Below, piece by piece: positions 43,721 to 55,080 of a DNA stretch of 64,000 nt. Source of the stretch: Ochotona curzoniae (taxonomy: Eukaryota > Chordata > Mammalia > Lagomorpha > Ochotonidae); contig NW_024465885.1 of the NCBI RefSeq assembly GCF_017591425.1, forward strand, positions 43,643,001-43,707,000, written 5' to 3'. The notes under the pieces were generated by a model. That model ran no database searches and was not told the DNA's origin. It was given only the letters and a program-made list of their open reading frames with translations. How positions within the stretch are numbered: the first letter of the stretch is position 1; the number at the start of each line of letters is the position of its first letter. The position numbers were made by a program, and so were the translations under genes.

Positions 43721-44879
43721 CACCCCCAGCCCCCACCATGCCCTATGCCCAGACCATCCAAACTGCACACAGCCTCCAGTCCACGCATTTGAACCAAGCA
43801 GACCCTTTCCGGCTACCCCACCCCACCCCACGACCCGATTTTCTGGCTCATGTCCGTTATGCTTCCCTCCTTTTCTTCTTGGTCAGGAGGGCTGACTTTC
43901 CCAGATTCTTTTTCCAACCCACACATCTGCCTCAAGCTGTAATTTGCAAGCGCAGAGGTGGACGAAGGCAAAGAGAATTCACAGGCTGTGCAGAGCAGCG
44001 GCTTGCTCTGCAAATGCCAGCAAATGCCCCCAAGCCCAAGCGCAGCCACTCCTCACCACAGCCCTGCCACAGGGGGAGCAGCGGAGCCCACAGCCTACCC
44101 TGGGGACAGCCTGCTGGAGACACCCTTGCATGGTGTTGCTGGGCTACCCTGGGCAGTTTCTCCTGCAATCACTTCTTTGTCCCATAACAGGCTGGGGCTC
44201 TTTTGCCTTCTTCAAGTCAGTGCTGCCTGCGGCGAGGCTGGACCAGCCCTTTGCATCCTGGGACCCAGTCTACCGCAAACATTCAAAAACAAAAATGCAT
44301 CTGAACATGTGCAGAGCTTTTTTCTTCTGCTCCACACTCTCTGAACACAATTTACCCAGCACTTGATGTTAAGAGTGACCACTTGGTGCCAGGCAATGTG
44401 AAGTGGAGGGCAGGACAGGATGAACAGAGAGGTTGCCAGGGACACCAAGGGACGGGACATGAGTGTCCTCTGATTTGGGTTTTGTGCAGATGTCCCCAGA
44501 CCACCACCAGGGCTGCAGAGGAGTGCCAGAACTAAAGAGAAGACTGCAGAATGAAACAACCAGGAAGGCGGGGCCGAGACAGCATGCCCGCCCTGACCCA
44601 CACACAGTTGGGATGAATGCTGGGTGCGAACTGCGGAGGGGGAATGTTTGTGGGCTGTGTTTTGATTTCACTGGGAGACACTGGATCCACTCCACTGCCT
44701 TCACAGAAACTTGACCACACTGAGCCCTGGCAAGCATTCCTCGCGTTTCCTGGAAAATTTCTGTGTGCCAGGAAGGATCAGCCTGCAGCAGCCATGACTC
44801 ATCCTGAGTTAAGACAGGCCCTAAGACAAACAGCTTCATTAGCCTTTGCCTGTGGCCAGCTCTGAGACCGCTGCTCAGA
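43721..44879. other. Unique DNA, no gene seen
   Basis: GC-moderate. Several overlapping frames of 120-220 residues on both strands, but no domain, splice pattern or coherent codon bias. A MIR-like word near 44365 is weak. Confidence 0.45.
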
Positions 44880-45110
44880 GCAGGGTAATTCCTGCCCTGG
44901 AATTTCCCTCCAGCAGCCCGTAACTCAGCTTTTTGAGCCATGCCAGCCAGCATTATTAGCAGACTCATTCCAAGTCGTGTTTGTTTCTTAATAACACCAA
45001 CTGTATTAAGAAACATGCACACTCAACTATGACAAGTGACCTTTAATCTACTCCCTTGTAGGACATTTCCATGAAGGTTATAACACAATAATAAAGCAAT
45101 TTGAAGACAT
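44880..45110. promoter_or_regulatory. Weak candidate conserved non-coding element
   Basis: 'gccagcattattagcagac', 'gtttgtttcttaataacacc', 'aagtgacctttaatctac' in repeat-free DNA. Support is modest. Confidence 0.3.
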
Positions 45111-45177
45111 CTATTGGAACACCGCATCTGGAATTAGAGAATGTGAGTTGGAGCCCCAGTTCTGGGCCTTCATTTCA

Positions 45178-45205
45178 GTTTCTTTCTTTCTTTCTTCCTT
45201 CCTTC

Positions 45206-45252
<47 letters not shown>

Positions 45253-45253
45253 T
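45178..45253. repeat. (TTTC)n microsatellite with (TTCC)n interruption
   Basis: About 76 bases of TTTC units with three TTCC units near the left. It lies just left of a truncated SINE, and may be an expansion of that SINE's pyrimidine run. Confidence 0.97.
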
Positions 45254-45415
45254 GCCTCTGGAAGGTGCAATGTTGGCTCAAGTGTTGGGTCCCTGCCCCG
45301 ATGGGGGAATCTGCAATGAGTTTCTGCCTCTCGGCTTTAACCTCAGCCATTCTGGGCATTTGGGGAGTGAACCAACGCATGGAAACTCTCTCTGGCTTCT
45401 TTATAAAAGAAGCTT
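45254..45415 (+). mobile_element. SINE 3' half
   Basis: 'tggctcaagtgttgggtcc', 'ctgcctctcggctttaacc', 'ggcatttggggagtgaacc', 'atggaaactctctctgg'. The 5' part is missing or replaced by the TTTC run. Confidence 0.75.
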
Positions 45416-45524
45416 TTTAAAATTTTTATTATTATAAAGTCAAGTTCTACTTAAGTGCGCTTTTAATTTCCTTTGCTGTAAAGAAGTGATTTTTAGCATT
45501 GTATTTCTTTGTTTGTTTGTTTGT

Positions 45525-45854
45525 TTTTATTTATTTAAAAGGCAAAGTTACAGAGCAAGAGGGAGAAATAGATATGAATATATAAAAAGTTCTTCCGTCC
45601 ACTGATTTACTCCAAAATGGCCACAACAGCCGGGGCTGAGCCAGGCAGAGATCAGCAGCCAAGAGCTTCTTCTGAGTCTCCCACACTGGTGGCAGGATCC
45701 CAAGCATTTGAGCTGTCTTCTGCTGCTTTCCCAGGTGCATTAGCAGGGAGCTAGATTGGAAATGGAACAAGCAGAACTCGAACCAGTGGTGCCCATACAG
45801 GATGCAGGCATTGTAGGCAGTGGCCTTACCTACTGTGCCACAACACCAGCCCCA
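45525..45854 (-). mobile_element. C-element SINE, antisense
   Basis: Tail preceded by (GTTT)n: 'gtttttatttatttaaaagg', 'aaatggccacaacagccgg', 'ctgctgctttcccaggtgc', 'gaactcgaaccagtgg', ending 'gccacaacaccagcccc'. Full length. Confidence 0.93.
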
Positions 45855-46273
45855 GCAATGATTATTATTTTTTAAATGGGGACTGTCCTAAACTACTCAG
45901 GATGTGCAACCACTGGGTGTGAATCTGTGGATTCCTGCCTGCACATACAGACTTCCCCCTTGCTGCCTCAGCACCAGCTTCTCAACTACCCCAGCCTAAG
46001 CCATAGCCTTGCTGCAACACTCAACTCCTTCTATCATAGTCAGCATCCTTGCGGGATTCCCCCACAGACTCAACATAACTCACCTCCCCCTTCTCACTTC
46101 GCATTCTTCTACCCCCAATTCCTAGCATTTCCCTGCCTCTCCAGCTGCTCCGCAGCTTCCTTGCCCTAACAAATCTCCATGTTGGCATCTTCCTTTGCTT
46201 TCTCCTCTTCTCATTCGATATGCCTGCTCTGGGCCACACATTCTTATGGGAAGCTGGGTGAGATTAACTTTTC
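45855..46273. other. Unique DNA, no feature seen
   Basis: C/T-rich in part. No element recognised. Confidence 0.45.
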
Positions 46274-47448
46274 AAGAGTGGATGTTGCAAGAGAATCAAG
46301 ATGGCAGAATAGGGTAAGGACATGTTTAAACAGATGGAGAAATAGTGTGAAGCAGAGGGCACATTCCAGGAAATAGGAGAGGACAGAACAACAGCAGAGG
46401 GGCATCTGGAGACTGACAGACACAGGAAAGCAGCAGACATAATGGTGTGGTGTTGCAGTGACCAACACCACAGTGGCATTTAGTGAGCAGCAATCTGGAC
46501 TACACCAACAGCCAGAATTCAAACAGCAACAAGGCTGAAAGGGGTATTCACTGAGAGCTCAAGGAGATGAACCCAGGCTAAGAACTGGCCCGTACTGCTA
46601 GTCTGTTTGATTGGACCAGTAGCAGAGACAGAGTGGCAGGTCCCAGATGGGCAGTTCAGGAACAGGGTAGATTTCACAGTCCAATCCACCCCCTAGAGAT
46701 GAATCTGGATCCATTTTGTAGAGGGAAGCAAAGGCTATGGGACAGTGCTGTGCATGCACTGAGCTGGGAGTGAACTCATTTCTGGCTCAGTGAATTGCAA
46801 TAACGTGGCATCCTACAGGTTCCACCTAAGATAGGTCTGGGTAGCCCTCAGACCTGATGGCCAGCAGATCAAGAACTCTATTAGTGGCACATTAGGCATC
46901 ATTTCGTACAGAGTGGCAAAGAATTTAAGACTACAAGGGACAACAGTGAGCTGCACATGCACTGAGCTTGGCGAGAACTCACTGAGCTCCATGCATTGCA
47001 CTGGTCCCACTGGAGAATAATACCAATTTTGGCATCCTAAGAGTTAGAATAGGTCCGGGTGCCCCTCAGACCTAACAGCCAACAGGTTCCAGCAAGATCA
47101 GCACCACTAACAACCTAGCTATGTAGAATACCCGGTGTCTCCCTAATCCTGGGACCTGCTCTAACAGGAAGTGGGAGAAAGGCTGTACAGACAACGGTGC
47201 AGCCTCAGCATAGTATCACAGGAGGTGGAGAGTGGTGAGCCAGGAGCTGGGGGTCTCCACCATGGAGACCATGGTGCAAGTCTAATATACCCAAACCTGG
47301 AACTCGCTAGAAGGAGTGGCACAAGAAGCTGCAAACAAAGAGCCTTGTGTTGACTGCAATAAGCAAAATCAAACTGTAGTTCTGTGCGTGACACAGCTTA
47401 GAAACCTGCCCCAAGAAGAAGAAGAAGAATCTAATAACCAGAAATATA

Positions 47449-48455
47449 ATGACCAAGAGTAAGAGAAGAGACAAAGGCACAAAGAATATTACTGAAGACT
47501 TCCCTACAAAGGAGCAAAAGCCTTTACCAACCTCAGAATTAACTGAAGACTACATTGAGAAAACTGGGGATACAGAATTCAAAACACTTGTTATAAAGCT
47601 TCTTATCAACAACAAGAGGCATATAATATAGGAGTTCATGGGATTTAAGGAATATGTCGCACAGGAAATGAGTCAAATGAAAGCTGATCTATCAGAAATT
47701 AATAATACAGTTGAGGAACTTAAAAGTACAGTGGAGAGTCTCCAAAAAAAAGAATGAATGAAGCAAAAGAATCTCAGATTTGGAAGATATTCCCTGCCAC
47801 CAGGAGGAAACAAACAAAAGGCTGAAAGCAGAGCTGGATCAAGCTAAAAAAAAAAAAAAAAATCAAGAATTGAAAGACACTATTAAAAGGCCAAACATAA
47901 GAGTTATGAGAGTCCCAGAAGGTGCAGAAAGAAAAGCAGGGTTTACATATATATTTAATAAAATAATAAGGGAAATTTTCCCTAATCTAGAGAAAGGATT
48001 GGGAAACAACATCTAGGAGGGGCATAGAACTCCCAACAGGGTTGACCAAAAGCGATCTTCACCACACATGATAATTAAGCTCTCTTCAATTGGACATAAA
48101 GAAAAGACCCTGAAATGTGCTCATGAAAAAAAAATCAATTGACATATAAAGGAATGGCAATTAAACTCACAGGAAACCTCTCAGGAAATTCTCCATGTCA
48201 GAAATGAATGGAGCAACATATTCTAAATTCTAAAAGCAAAAAAAAAAAAAATGTTGATCTAAGATAATGTATTCAGCAAAGCTTTCCTTTGTCTTTGAAA
48301 ATGAAATAAAATTTTTCCACAGTAAAGAAAAGCTAAAAGACTACGCCTTGTCCAAACCAGCCCTACAAATGATATTTAAAGATGTTCTCTTGATAGAGAA
48401 GAGGAATAGCGCCCCAAAGCCAAAGGCAAATATGAAGTACATCCCAGAAAAATAA
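47449..48455 (+). pseudogene. L1 ORF1 protein, disrupted
   Basis: The first frame begins MTKSKRRDKGTKN and stops after 60 codons at about 47629. A lysine-rich coiled-coil-like segment follows (47640-47870). The RNA-recognition/C-terminal part is recognisable from 'GVDQKRSSPH'-like sequence near 48040 and the conserved 'AKLSFVFENEIKFF' near 48276, ending at a TAA at 48453. The frame is broken by stops, frameshifts and an A-run expansion at 47847. In intact L1 this protein is the RNA-binding chaperone of the retrotransposition particle; here it is dead. Confidence 0.85.
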
Positions 48456-48493
48456 CAACAAAACACTAAATCCATAAACAACCCATTGCTAAA

Positions 48494-48664
48494 ATGACAG
48501 GATCAAATAACCACCCACTCATATCATCCCTGAATGTAAATAGATTAAACTCATCAATCAATGTAAATAAGTAGACTGGATTAAAAAACAAAACCCATCT
48601 ATTTGTTGCCTACAAGAGACATAGCTCACCAACAAAGATTGACGAAAACTATATCTCATGGATT
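48494..48664 (+). pseudogene. L1 ORF2 N-terminal fragment
   Basis: After a short inter-ORF spacer the frame MTGSNNHPLISSLNVNRLN resembles the start of the L1 ORF2 endonuclease domain. It is followed by the 'cctacaagagacatagctcacc' region that encodes the first catalytic stretch. There is an in-frame stop, and the homology ends at about 48664. It is a pseudogene remnant. Confidence 0.75.
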
Positions 48665-48870
48665 TTAATTTTTTTTTAGTTCATCTTTTCAAAATACTTT
48701 GTTTCTCATTAAATTCTTCATTACATCATACAATAGCAACATTTTCTTCAAGAAGGTTCTTTATTTCCTTTTTCATCCCTTCGGTGACACATTAGTCATT
48801 CAGCAGCAAGTTAACTTCATGACATTTTTAATTTCTTCTTTTCTTCTTGTTGTTGGTTTTGTTTTGTGGC
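48665..48870 (-). mobile_element. Inverted ORF2 segment inside the L1
   Basis: Read on the minus strand this segment contains 'ttgctgctgaatgac' and an 'EGMKKEIKNLLEENVAIV'-like stretch, typical of the linker between endonuclease and reverse transcriptase in L1 ORF2. It lies between plus-strand ORF2 start and plus-strand 3' UTR, so it is an internal inversion. Exact breakpoints are uncertain by some tens of bases. Confidence 0.65.
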
Positions 48871-49233
48871 TTCTCATTTACAGGGATGTATAGTAACTGT
48901 GTAATGGAGGCTCTCATATCCAGATGTGAGGATACAATGCAGTATGCATCTCTACTTCCAGACAAAGATGGGCTCCCAATGAAACTGTTAACTATATCTT
49001 CACAATAGGGTGCTGGACTCTCTGCCATTGCCCATGCCAGCAAAGATGGACATATGACTGTTTATGAAGAATTGTACTATAGTAATAATATAGGGGAACT
49101 CAGTGGAGGGGAGGAAACTTGGGGAGGGGGTAAGGAAAATCCCAGAGCCTATGGAAATGTATGATAAAATTATAATAATAATAAAAACAAAAATAAATAA
49201 ATGCATATGCCAAAAAAAAGAGTAAATGTTGCA

Positions 49234-51124
49234 TTACCAGCACGCAGTGGGTGATGGCAGAAAGGTCAAACAGGGTGACATTGCCAAGAGGCTTTGTGCA
49301 CCCTCCTGAAGACGTCACCTCCCTCCCAAGGACTGTTACCTCTGTGGGCCCCAGACACCCATGCCAGAACTTCTCCGAGCTCAGCTATCACATTCACACA
49401 CACAACAGGGCTGGCAGAGTCAGTGTGTCCTGGATCTACCCCATTATCTCCTCGCCACACCTGCTTCTCCTCCCGGGTGCCCTTCCCCATGCCTCAGCAT
49501 CACCACTCAGCCAGGTGCTTGAGCAGAGGAGTCCTGCACCCACCTGTCCTTCCACCCATGCCCAACCCAATCACCAATCCCTTCCAAGACCAGCTCCTAA
49601 ATATCTGTAAAACCCAGCCACTTTTCTCCACATTCAGAACCACGGCTTCAGGCACTGGCCATCTCTCCCTGGACTTCTGTGGTAGCCTCCTCCCAAAGCT
49701 GCCTGCTTCACAGCCCCCTATGTCAACCAGAGCTAACTTGTGACATAGCTGCTTTGCTCTGATCTTTGACTCTCTTCCTTAAGCTCCACAACAGCTCCCA
49801 CAGCTCTGACAGTGCAGTCCCCAATCCCTGACCCTGCAAAATTGCTCTCCCCACATTCTTTTCAAATTTCTTGGCCCCATTGCTGTTTCCCCTGGCCATA
49901 TCAGCCCTTGCCAGCACCTCGATGACTATATGCCCTCCTTACCCAACTGGAGCAAATTCCAGTCCTTCTCAGACTAGATGCCTTAAATGCCTCTGTCCAG
50001 CTCAGGGCTCGGATCCAACATTTTTCCAATGTCCTAAATCAGCCACTTCTTCCAAGAAGCCTTGCTCAATCACCAAGAAGTGTCTCCTTTCTAGAACTCT
50101 TCCCAAGGACCATGGGTCACCTAGGTGTGAAATGACTTCTCTGGTGGCCCTCTTCATTGGTGTGTAGACAGCTGCTTAGGGACACAGAACATGACAGCCC
50201 TGCCCACTGTAAGTACTTGGATGCCCAGTACAGCTCCCAACAGAGAGAGCTCAGTCAAAACCCATTAAGTGGACTGCTGCTCCTCCCAAGTTAACCAGAG
50301 AGGAACTACAAAAAGCTGATGAGTGAGAGGGAGGGAGAGCAGATGGGAAGGGTGGGCTCTGGTTGGGTGCAGATTGTAGTGGGTAGGGTGAAAAGGAAGA
50401 GGAACTGTGAATTTCTGCTTTTGTTTCACATCCTGTTGGTACCAGGGACATCAGGGCCAGACCTTGCACCCATGCTAACGCTGAGCCAAATCCAGATAAC
50501 CCGTTGTTTAAAAAAAGAAAAAAATCTAGGCATTTCAGAAGTCCTGCACCTGCAAGCAACTGGGAAGGGTTGGGGCGAGATGGGGAAAAACAAATCCCAA
50601 GCCATTGTTTCCCTCCTGATCCTTCCTTTCCAAAGCCAAGGAAATTATAGCCTAGTGAATGGATCTTCCTCCAAGGCATTGCTCTGGATGTAAAAGCTGA
50701 CCTGAGGAGTCATCTAAGGGTGGGCATACATCTGGGATCGGTCTGTCCCCCATTCACTCTCCTGAAACTGTCATATGTCAGAGTCCAAACTTCTGCATAG
50801 TCATTGCCTAGACAGAGAAGCCAAACACCATCCCCATCTTGTAAAATGACTAATGGCTAACATGACAAGGTGATTGAGAAGTATAAGCATTTTCAAAAAA
50901 AAAAAAAGCTATTAGATTACAGATTCCATCAGGAGCACAAATGTTAGAATATTATTAACTTATGTTTTAGCTTACTAAAGAATAAGGAGAGGTGAGACAA
51001 AATATGTTAACAATAACAACAATTTAAAAACCATTAGTATAACAAAGATGTACTTACATGTGTATGGCACTGTTAACACTGTACCCTATAAAAATATACA
51101 GCCATCATATGTCAATAAAAAGTG
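49234..51124. other. Mostly unique DNA
   Basis: 1.9 kb without a recognised gene. 50960-51118 is AT-rich and ends 'cagccatcatatgtcaat' + 'aaaaag', possibly an old L1 3' end. The rest is C/T-rich single-copy DNA. Confidence 0.4.
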
Positions 51125-51412
51125 TCTAGGGTGCAGGCATGCATCTCCTATTGGAGGGCCCAGGTTCCCAGCTGTGCTCCTGATTGCACCTTCCTCTTGA
51201 TGCACACCCAGGAAGCAGCAGATGTTGGCTCAAGCAGCTGATTCCCTGCCATGCTCAGGAGAGACCCAGACCAAGTCCCTAGCTCTTAGCTTCAGCCTGG
51301 TCCAATCTTGATTCTTATAGATATTTGGGAAGGGGGAAGGGAATGAACCAGTAGGTAAAAGTCTTCTCTCTGGTTTTCTCTCTCTCTCACTTTCTCTTTC
51401 AAATAAATATAT
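51125..51412 (+). mobile_element. Old SINE, CSINE2-like
   Basis: 'gggcccaggttcccagctg', 'cagatgttggctcaagcag', 'gagagacccagaccaag', (TC)n, 'ctttcaaataaatatatgc'. Confidence 0.75.
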
Positions 51413-51431
51413 GCCTACAAAACTTCTTGGA

Positions 51432-51770
51432 GGGGCCAATATAGTAATGTAACAGGTTAAATCCTCCACCATGAAGCACTGGCATCCCATATGGGTGCCA
51501 GTTCAAGTCCTAGAAGTTCCACTTCTGATCCAGTTCTCTGCTTATAGCCTGGGAAATCAGTGAAGGATGGTTCAGGTCCTTGGAATTTGCATCCGTGTAG
51601 GAGACTCAGAAGCAGCTCCTGGCTCCCAGCTCCAGATCAGCTTAGCTCTGACCAGTGTGGCCACCTGGGGAGTTAAAAAGCAGACAGAAGAGCTTCTCTC
51701 TCTATCTCTCCTTCTCTCTGTAAATCTGCATTTCAAATAAAAAATAAATTAATAAATAAATCTTTTTTAA
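51432..51770 (+). mobile_element. C-element SINE with TSD
   Basis: Full length from 'ggggccaatatagtaatg' to 'aataaataaatctttttt'. A perfect 13-bp TSD 'aaaacttcttgga' flanks it at 51419-51431 and 51771-51783. It landed just behind the tail of the SINE at 51125-51412. Confidence 0.96.
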
Positions 51771-51783
51771 AAAACTTCTTGGA

Positions 51784-52674
51784 AAAACAATAAAGAACAC
51801 ATTGAGAGCAACAGGCTCAAAATGAATACAGCTTGGAGACAGATGGAGGAGTTGGGTGTTGAAATCAAAAGATGATCAAAATATTAAAGAAAAGCAAACA
51901 AGATGGGGCAATTTATAAACAAATGTTAATGTCCAGATAATGAGAGTCTGAAATATGAATAAAACAAAGAGGAAATGTTTGGAAAAATAATAAAAGTAGA
52001 GCTCTTAAATTTTTTCAGATCAAATTTCACAGTGAAAGAATCTACAGAATTAAAACCAGCAAAAAAAAAAAACCAAAAAACTAGACACTTTATAGTAAAG
52101 TATGAGACTATCAAATACTGGAAAAAGTAGCTCTACAAAGGAACCTAAACAAGAGTAGCACCTGACTTTCCAAACACAACAGAGCATTCATGAAGACAAT
52201 GGAACTCTGCCAATCAAATGACGAAGGAGACAACCTTAGAATTGTGAAATACAGATATGTTCTTCAACTATGTCAAATTCCATGCATCAAGTCCACCAAC
52301 TCAGGCCTTTAAAATCCCATGATAACAGCACCTTGATTAGTGTTGGATTAAGTACCACGTGTGTTCCCCAGGAATTTTTGCATCCATACTTTACACAAGT
52401 CAGTTTGTGGGATGAACCATTTCAGAGCAATGAAATGAAGCACACAAAAGCCATTTGCAACAATAGGAGGGGATGCCAGTCGTGTGTGAGAAGACACAGT
52501 CCCCCAAAGACTACAATGTAAAAACAGCTAAACATGTGAGAAAGAGAACAAGGACACAATTAGCTGAATTTGGGATAATGGCTGCACAGGTTTGGGGAGG
52601 GAGAGGATGGGATGCTGGAAGCTTAGATGTGTATGACTGCAGAGCTTGGCTTGAGGGAGGGCAAGTGGGTATAT
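51784..52674. other. AT-rich unique DNA
   Basis: No recognised family, apart from scattered A-runs (52058). No exon support. Confidence 0.4.
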
Positions 52675-52691
52675 AGAAATTGCTAGATTAT

Positions 52692-53021
52692 GGGCCCGGC
52701 GCAGGGGCGCAAGTGGTTAAGTCCTCGCCTTGCACGCCCGGGACCCCATATGGGCACCGGTTCTAATCCCGGCAGCCCCGCTTCCCTTCCAGCTCCCTGC
52801 CTGTGGCCCGGGAAAGCAGTCGAGGACGGCCCAAAGCTTTGGGACCCTGCACCCCTGTGGGAGACCCGGAAGAGGCTCCTGGCTTCGGATCGGCATAGTA
52901 TCGGCCGTTGCGGCTCACTTGGGGAGTGAATCATCGGATGGAAGATCTTCCTCTCTGTCTCTCCTCTCTGTATATCCGCCTTTCCAATAAAAAATAATAA
53001 AAATAAATCTTTAAAAAAAAA
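52692..53021 (+). mobile_element. Youngest C-element SINE, 17-bp perfect TSD
   Basis: Closest of all copies to the inferred source: head 'gggcccggcgcaggggcg', box A region 'gcgcaagtggttaagtcc', intact box B 'ggttctaatcc' (52759-52769), 'gtcgaggacggcccaaagc', 'tgtatatccgcctttcc', A-rich tail. A 17-bp perfect TSD 'agaaattgctagattat' flanks it at 52675-52691 and 53022-53038. Many CpGs are still intact, which marks it as recent. Confidence 0.98.
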
Positions 53022-53171
53022 AGAAATTGCTAGATTATTTAAAATACAGGACCAGTAACTAAGACAAAGCAAAAAAAAATATGAGATGAAGATGGAGAAA
53101 GTAATGGATCATAACCCAAGTTATTCCTACTCCACGATACTTATGAGGCCCAATTAAAAATAACACAGAAA

Positions 53172-53468
53172 GTGGCCAACACTATGGCATAGCACGTGAA
53201 GCCACTGTCTGTAGTGCCACACTTCACAGTGCACCAGTTGGAGTCCTGGCTGCTCCACTTCCAACTCAGCTGCCTGCTAATGTGCCAGTGGAGGATGGTC
53301 CAAGTGTTTGGGACTTGCACCCATATGGGAGATCCAGGAGAAACTCTTGGCCCTTGACTTTGGATGGGCCCAGCTCTTGCCATTGCTGCCACTTGAGGAG
53401 AAAGAGTTTTTCTCTCTCTCTCTCTCTCTCCCTCCCCCCACCCCATCTTTCAGATAAATAAATAAACG
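53172..53468 (+). mobile_element. C-element SINE
   Basis: 'gtggccaacactatggc', 'ctggctgctccacttccaac', 'cacccatatgggagatcc', (TC)n, 'cagataaataaataaac'. Confidence 0.92.
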
Positions 53469-54674
53469 ACTGATTCAGAAAAGAAAACAAGACTTATCAA
53501 GGAAAAGGGAGTATTATGCAATCACACATTGTGTTCCCCATATACATAGGGCAGGGAGAGCCATTCATCTTCCAGGTAACATCAAGGAGGTGCCAAGTAA
53601 CTGGTCTCCTCAGCTCAAACTTGTCATTCTGGAAGCTTCCAAAATGTGAGATATTTGCTCTGGGGAAAGCCTAGTCAGAAAACATGAAGAGCTCTCAGAC
53701 ACCACAACCATCCATTCCAAGCTTGGTGTCTCCTTTTTCTCCATCTTGGCTGCAACCACACTTTAAAAATGCAAACGGGCCACTCCCAGGTGGTGAAGGG
53801 AGAGACAAGCACCTTGGTTTCCAGTGCATCTCCAGGTGCCTCCCACATTCACCCCGCAAAATGTCCTGACAGCTAGTTCCCATTCTCACCGCCATCCTCC
53901 CCATCGCGCTAATCCTGCACTTAAACACGCTCTGTGTCCAGTTGTTCATCACCCACCCTCCCGACTCTACCAGCCACTTCCCCCTGAGACTTTCCCAGGC
54001 AGCTGTGACACTGTTTTGGGTTTTCTGTAGGGTTTCTGACCACACTTTTCCTGTGTCATTCTCCTCCAATTTCTTCAATGTCAAAATCACCTGGTCTCTG
54101 TGCACCTACCTTTGACTCTTATCACATATTGCAACCTTCAGCCAAAAAATTCCTCTTATTTTGCTGCCACCTCACTCTCAACCCCAGCACACTTCCATAT
54201 GCACCCAGTAGTCTTAGTGAATGTACATTTGTACAGGATCCTTGCTCTTGGGACAATGCTGGTACAGTCACCTCTTCCCCTGACCAGATTTCAGATGCAA
54301 TGGAAAGTCCTTTACCAATCTCTGCTCTGACAGTTAATCAGAAACAAAATCATCCAATGTGCGTTTTGACTCAATACATATCACTTGCAATCAAATGCAT
54401 TCCTCACTTTTCCTGGCCAAACCTGCCCAAAGGGTAGAAAGCAAGGGGTCCAGAAAAAGGCTTTGGTTCTGCTCTTCCAAGCTGAGAGATTACTGGAATG
54501 CCAAATCTGGGTTCTCTGCCCACCAACATCACAAGTCTTTAGAGTACTCAAAGAGTGGGTCAGAAGAGTCCTCCAACTTTGTTGGGATCCCTACAGCATT
54601 CATCTTTGAGATTCTTGTAGCTATGAGAAGGCACTAAATGAGTTTGGTATGAGATTGGGGGACTGCCATGATCC
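53469..54674. other. Unique DNA, no gene or repeat seen
   Basis: 1.2 kb, no element recognised. Confidence 0.5.
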
Positions 54675-54775
54675 TGATATGGTGTGTCCTAAAAGGTGTA
54701 TGCACTGGAGGCTTGGTTTCTAGTGTGGTCCTTGGTTGTGGTGATGGTAACAGATAGGGGGGAAACAAGCTGTGA
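54675..54775 (+). mobile_element. Short MaLR-like LTR fragment
   Basis: 'gatatggtgtgtcctaaaag', 'tgtatgcactggaggcttgg', 'ttctagtgtggtccttgg' follow the start of a MaLR-type LTR. It is cut off by the next SINE. Confidence 0.4.
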
Positions 54776-55080
54776 CAGGCATTAGTCTAGCACTTAAGAT
54801 ACCAGTTAGGAACCCCAGGGTCCTACATCCAAGTGCCTGAGTTCAATTTCCAGCTCTAGCTCCTAACTCCAGCTTCCTATTAATGCAGACCCTGAGAGGC
54901 AGCTGAGTTCCGGCCACCCACAGATGAGACCTTGATTGAGTTCACCCAGTTCCCGACTTGGAGCTGGCCTAACCCTGGCCATCTGAGGAGGGAACAAGCA
55001 GGTGGAAGCCTCATCCCCTTACTCCTGCCTCTCTCCACTCTGTCCTGCCTCAGTCTCTGTAAGTCTCAAATAAATCATTT
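54776..55080 (+). mobile_element. CSINE2-type SINE
   Basis: 'ggcattagtctagcactt', 'agataccagttaggaacc', 'gagttcaatttccagctc', 'ccagcttcctattaatgcag', 'accctgagaggcagctg', 'ccctggccatctgaggag', 'gtctcaaataaatcattt'. This is the clearest copy of the second lagomorph SINE family in the window. Confidence 0.8.

Larger units (their letters stand above)
46274..49233 (+). mobile_element. L1 insertion with TSDs, 5' complete, internally rearranged
   Basis: L1 body about 46290-49217. It starts at the authentic L1 5' end with a YY1 motif ('caagatggc', 46297-46305), then about 1.1 kb of 5' UTR, a broken ORF1, the first part of ORF2, an inverted ORF2 piece and a 3' UTR ('gggtaaggaaaatcccagag', A-rich end). 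Flanks 46274-46289 and 49218-49233 are direct repeats of 16 bases ('aagagt..atgttgca') with two mismatches. Most of ORF2, including the reverse transcriptase, is missing, so it cannot move itself. Confidence 0.9.

Noticed and set aside
43395..43895. 166-residue plus-strand open frame
   Set aside because: Translation of the CA-rich tract; composition artefact.
44369..45022. 217-residue minus-strand open frame
   Set aside because: No domain, no splice context, competing frames of similar length on both strands.
48699..48893. Hydrophobic 64-residue frame resembling a membrane peptide
   Set aside because: Reverse strand of an inverted L1 ORF2 piece.
52692..53021. tRNA gene suggested by box A and box B
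   Set aside because: The boxes belong to a tRNA-derived SINE; no cloverleaf with anticodon and acceptor stem.
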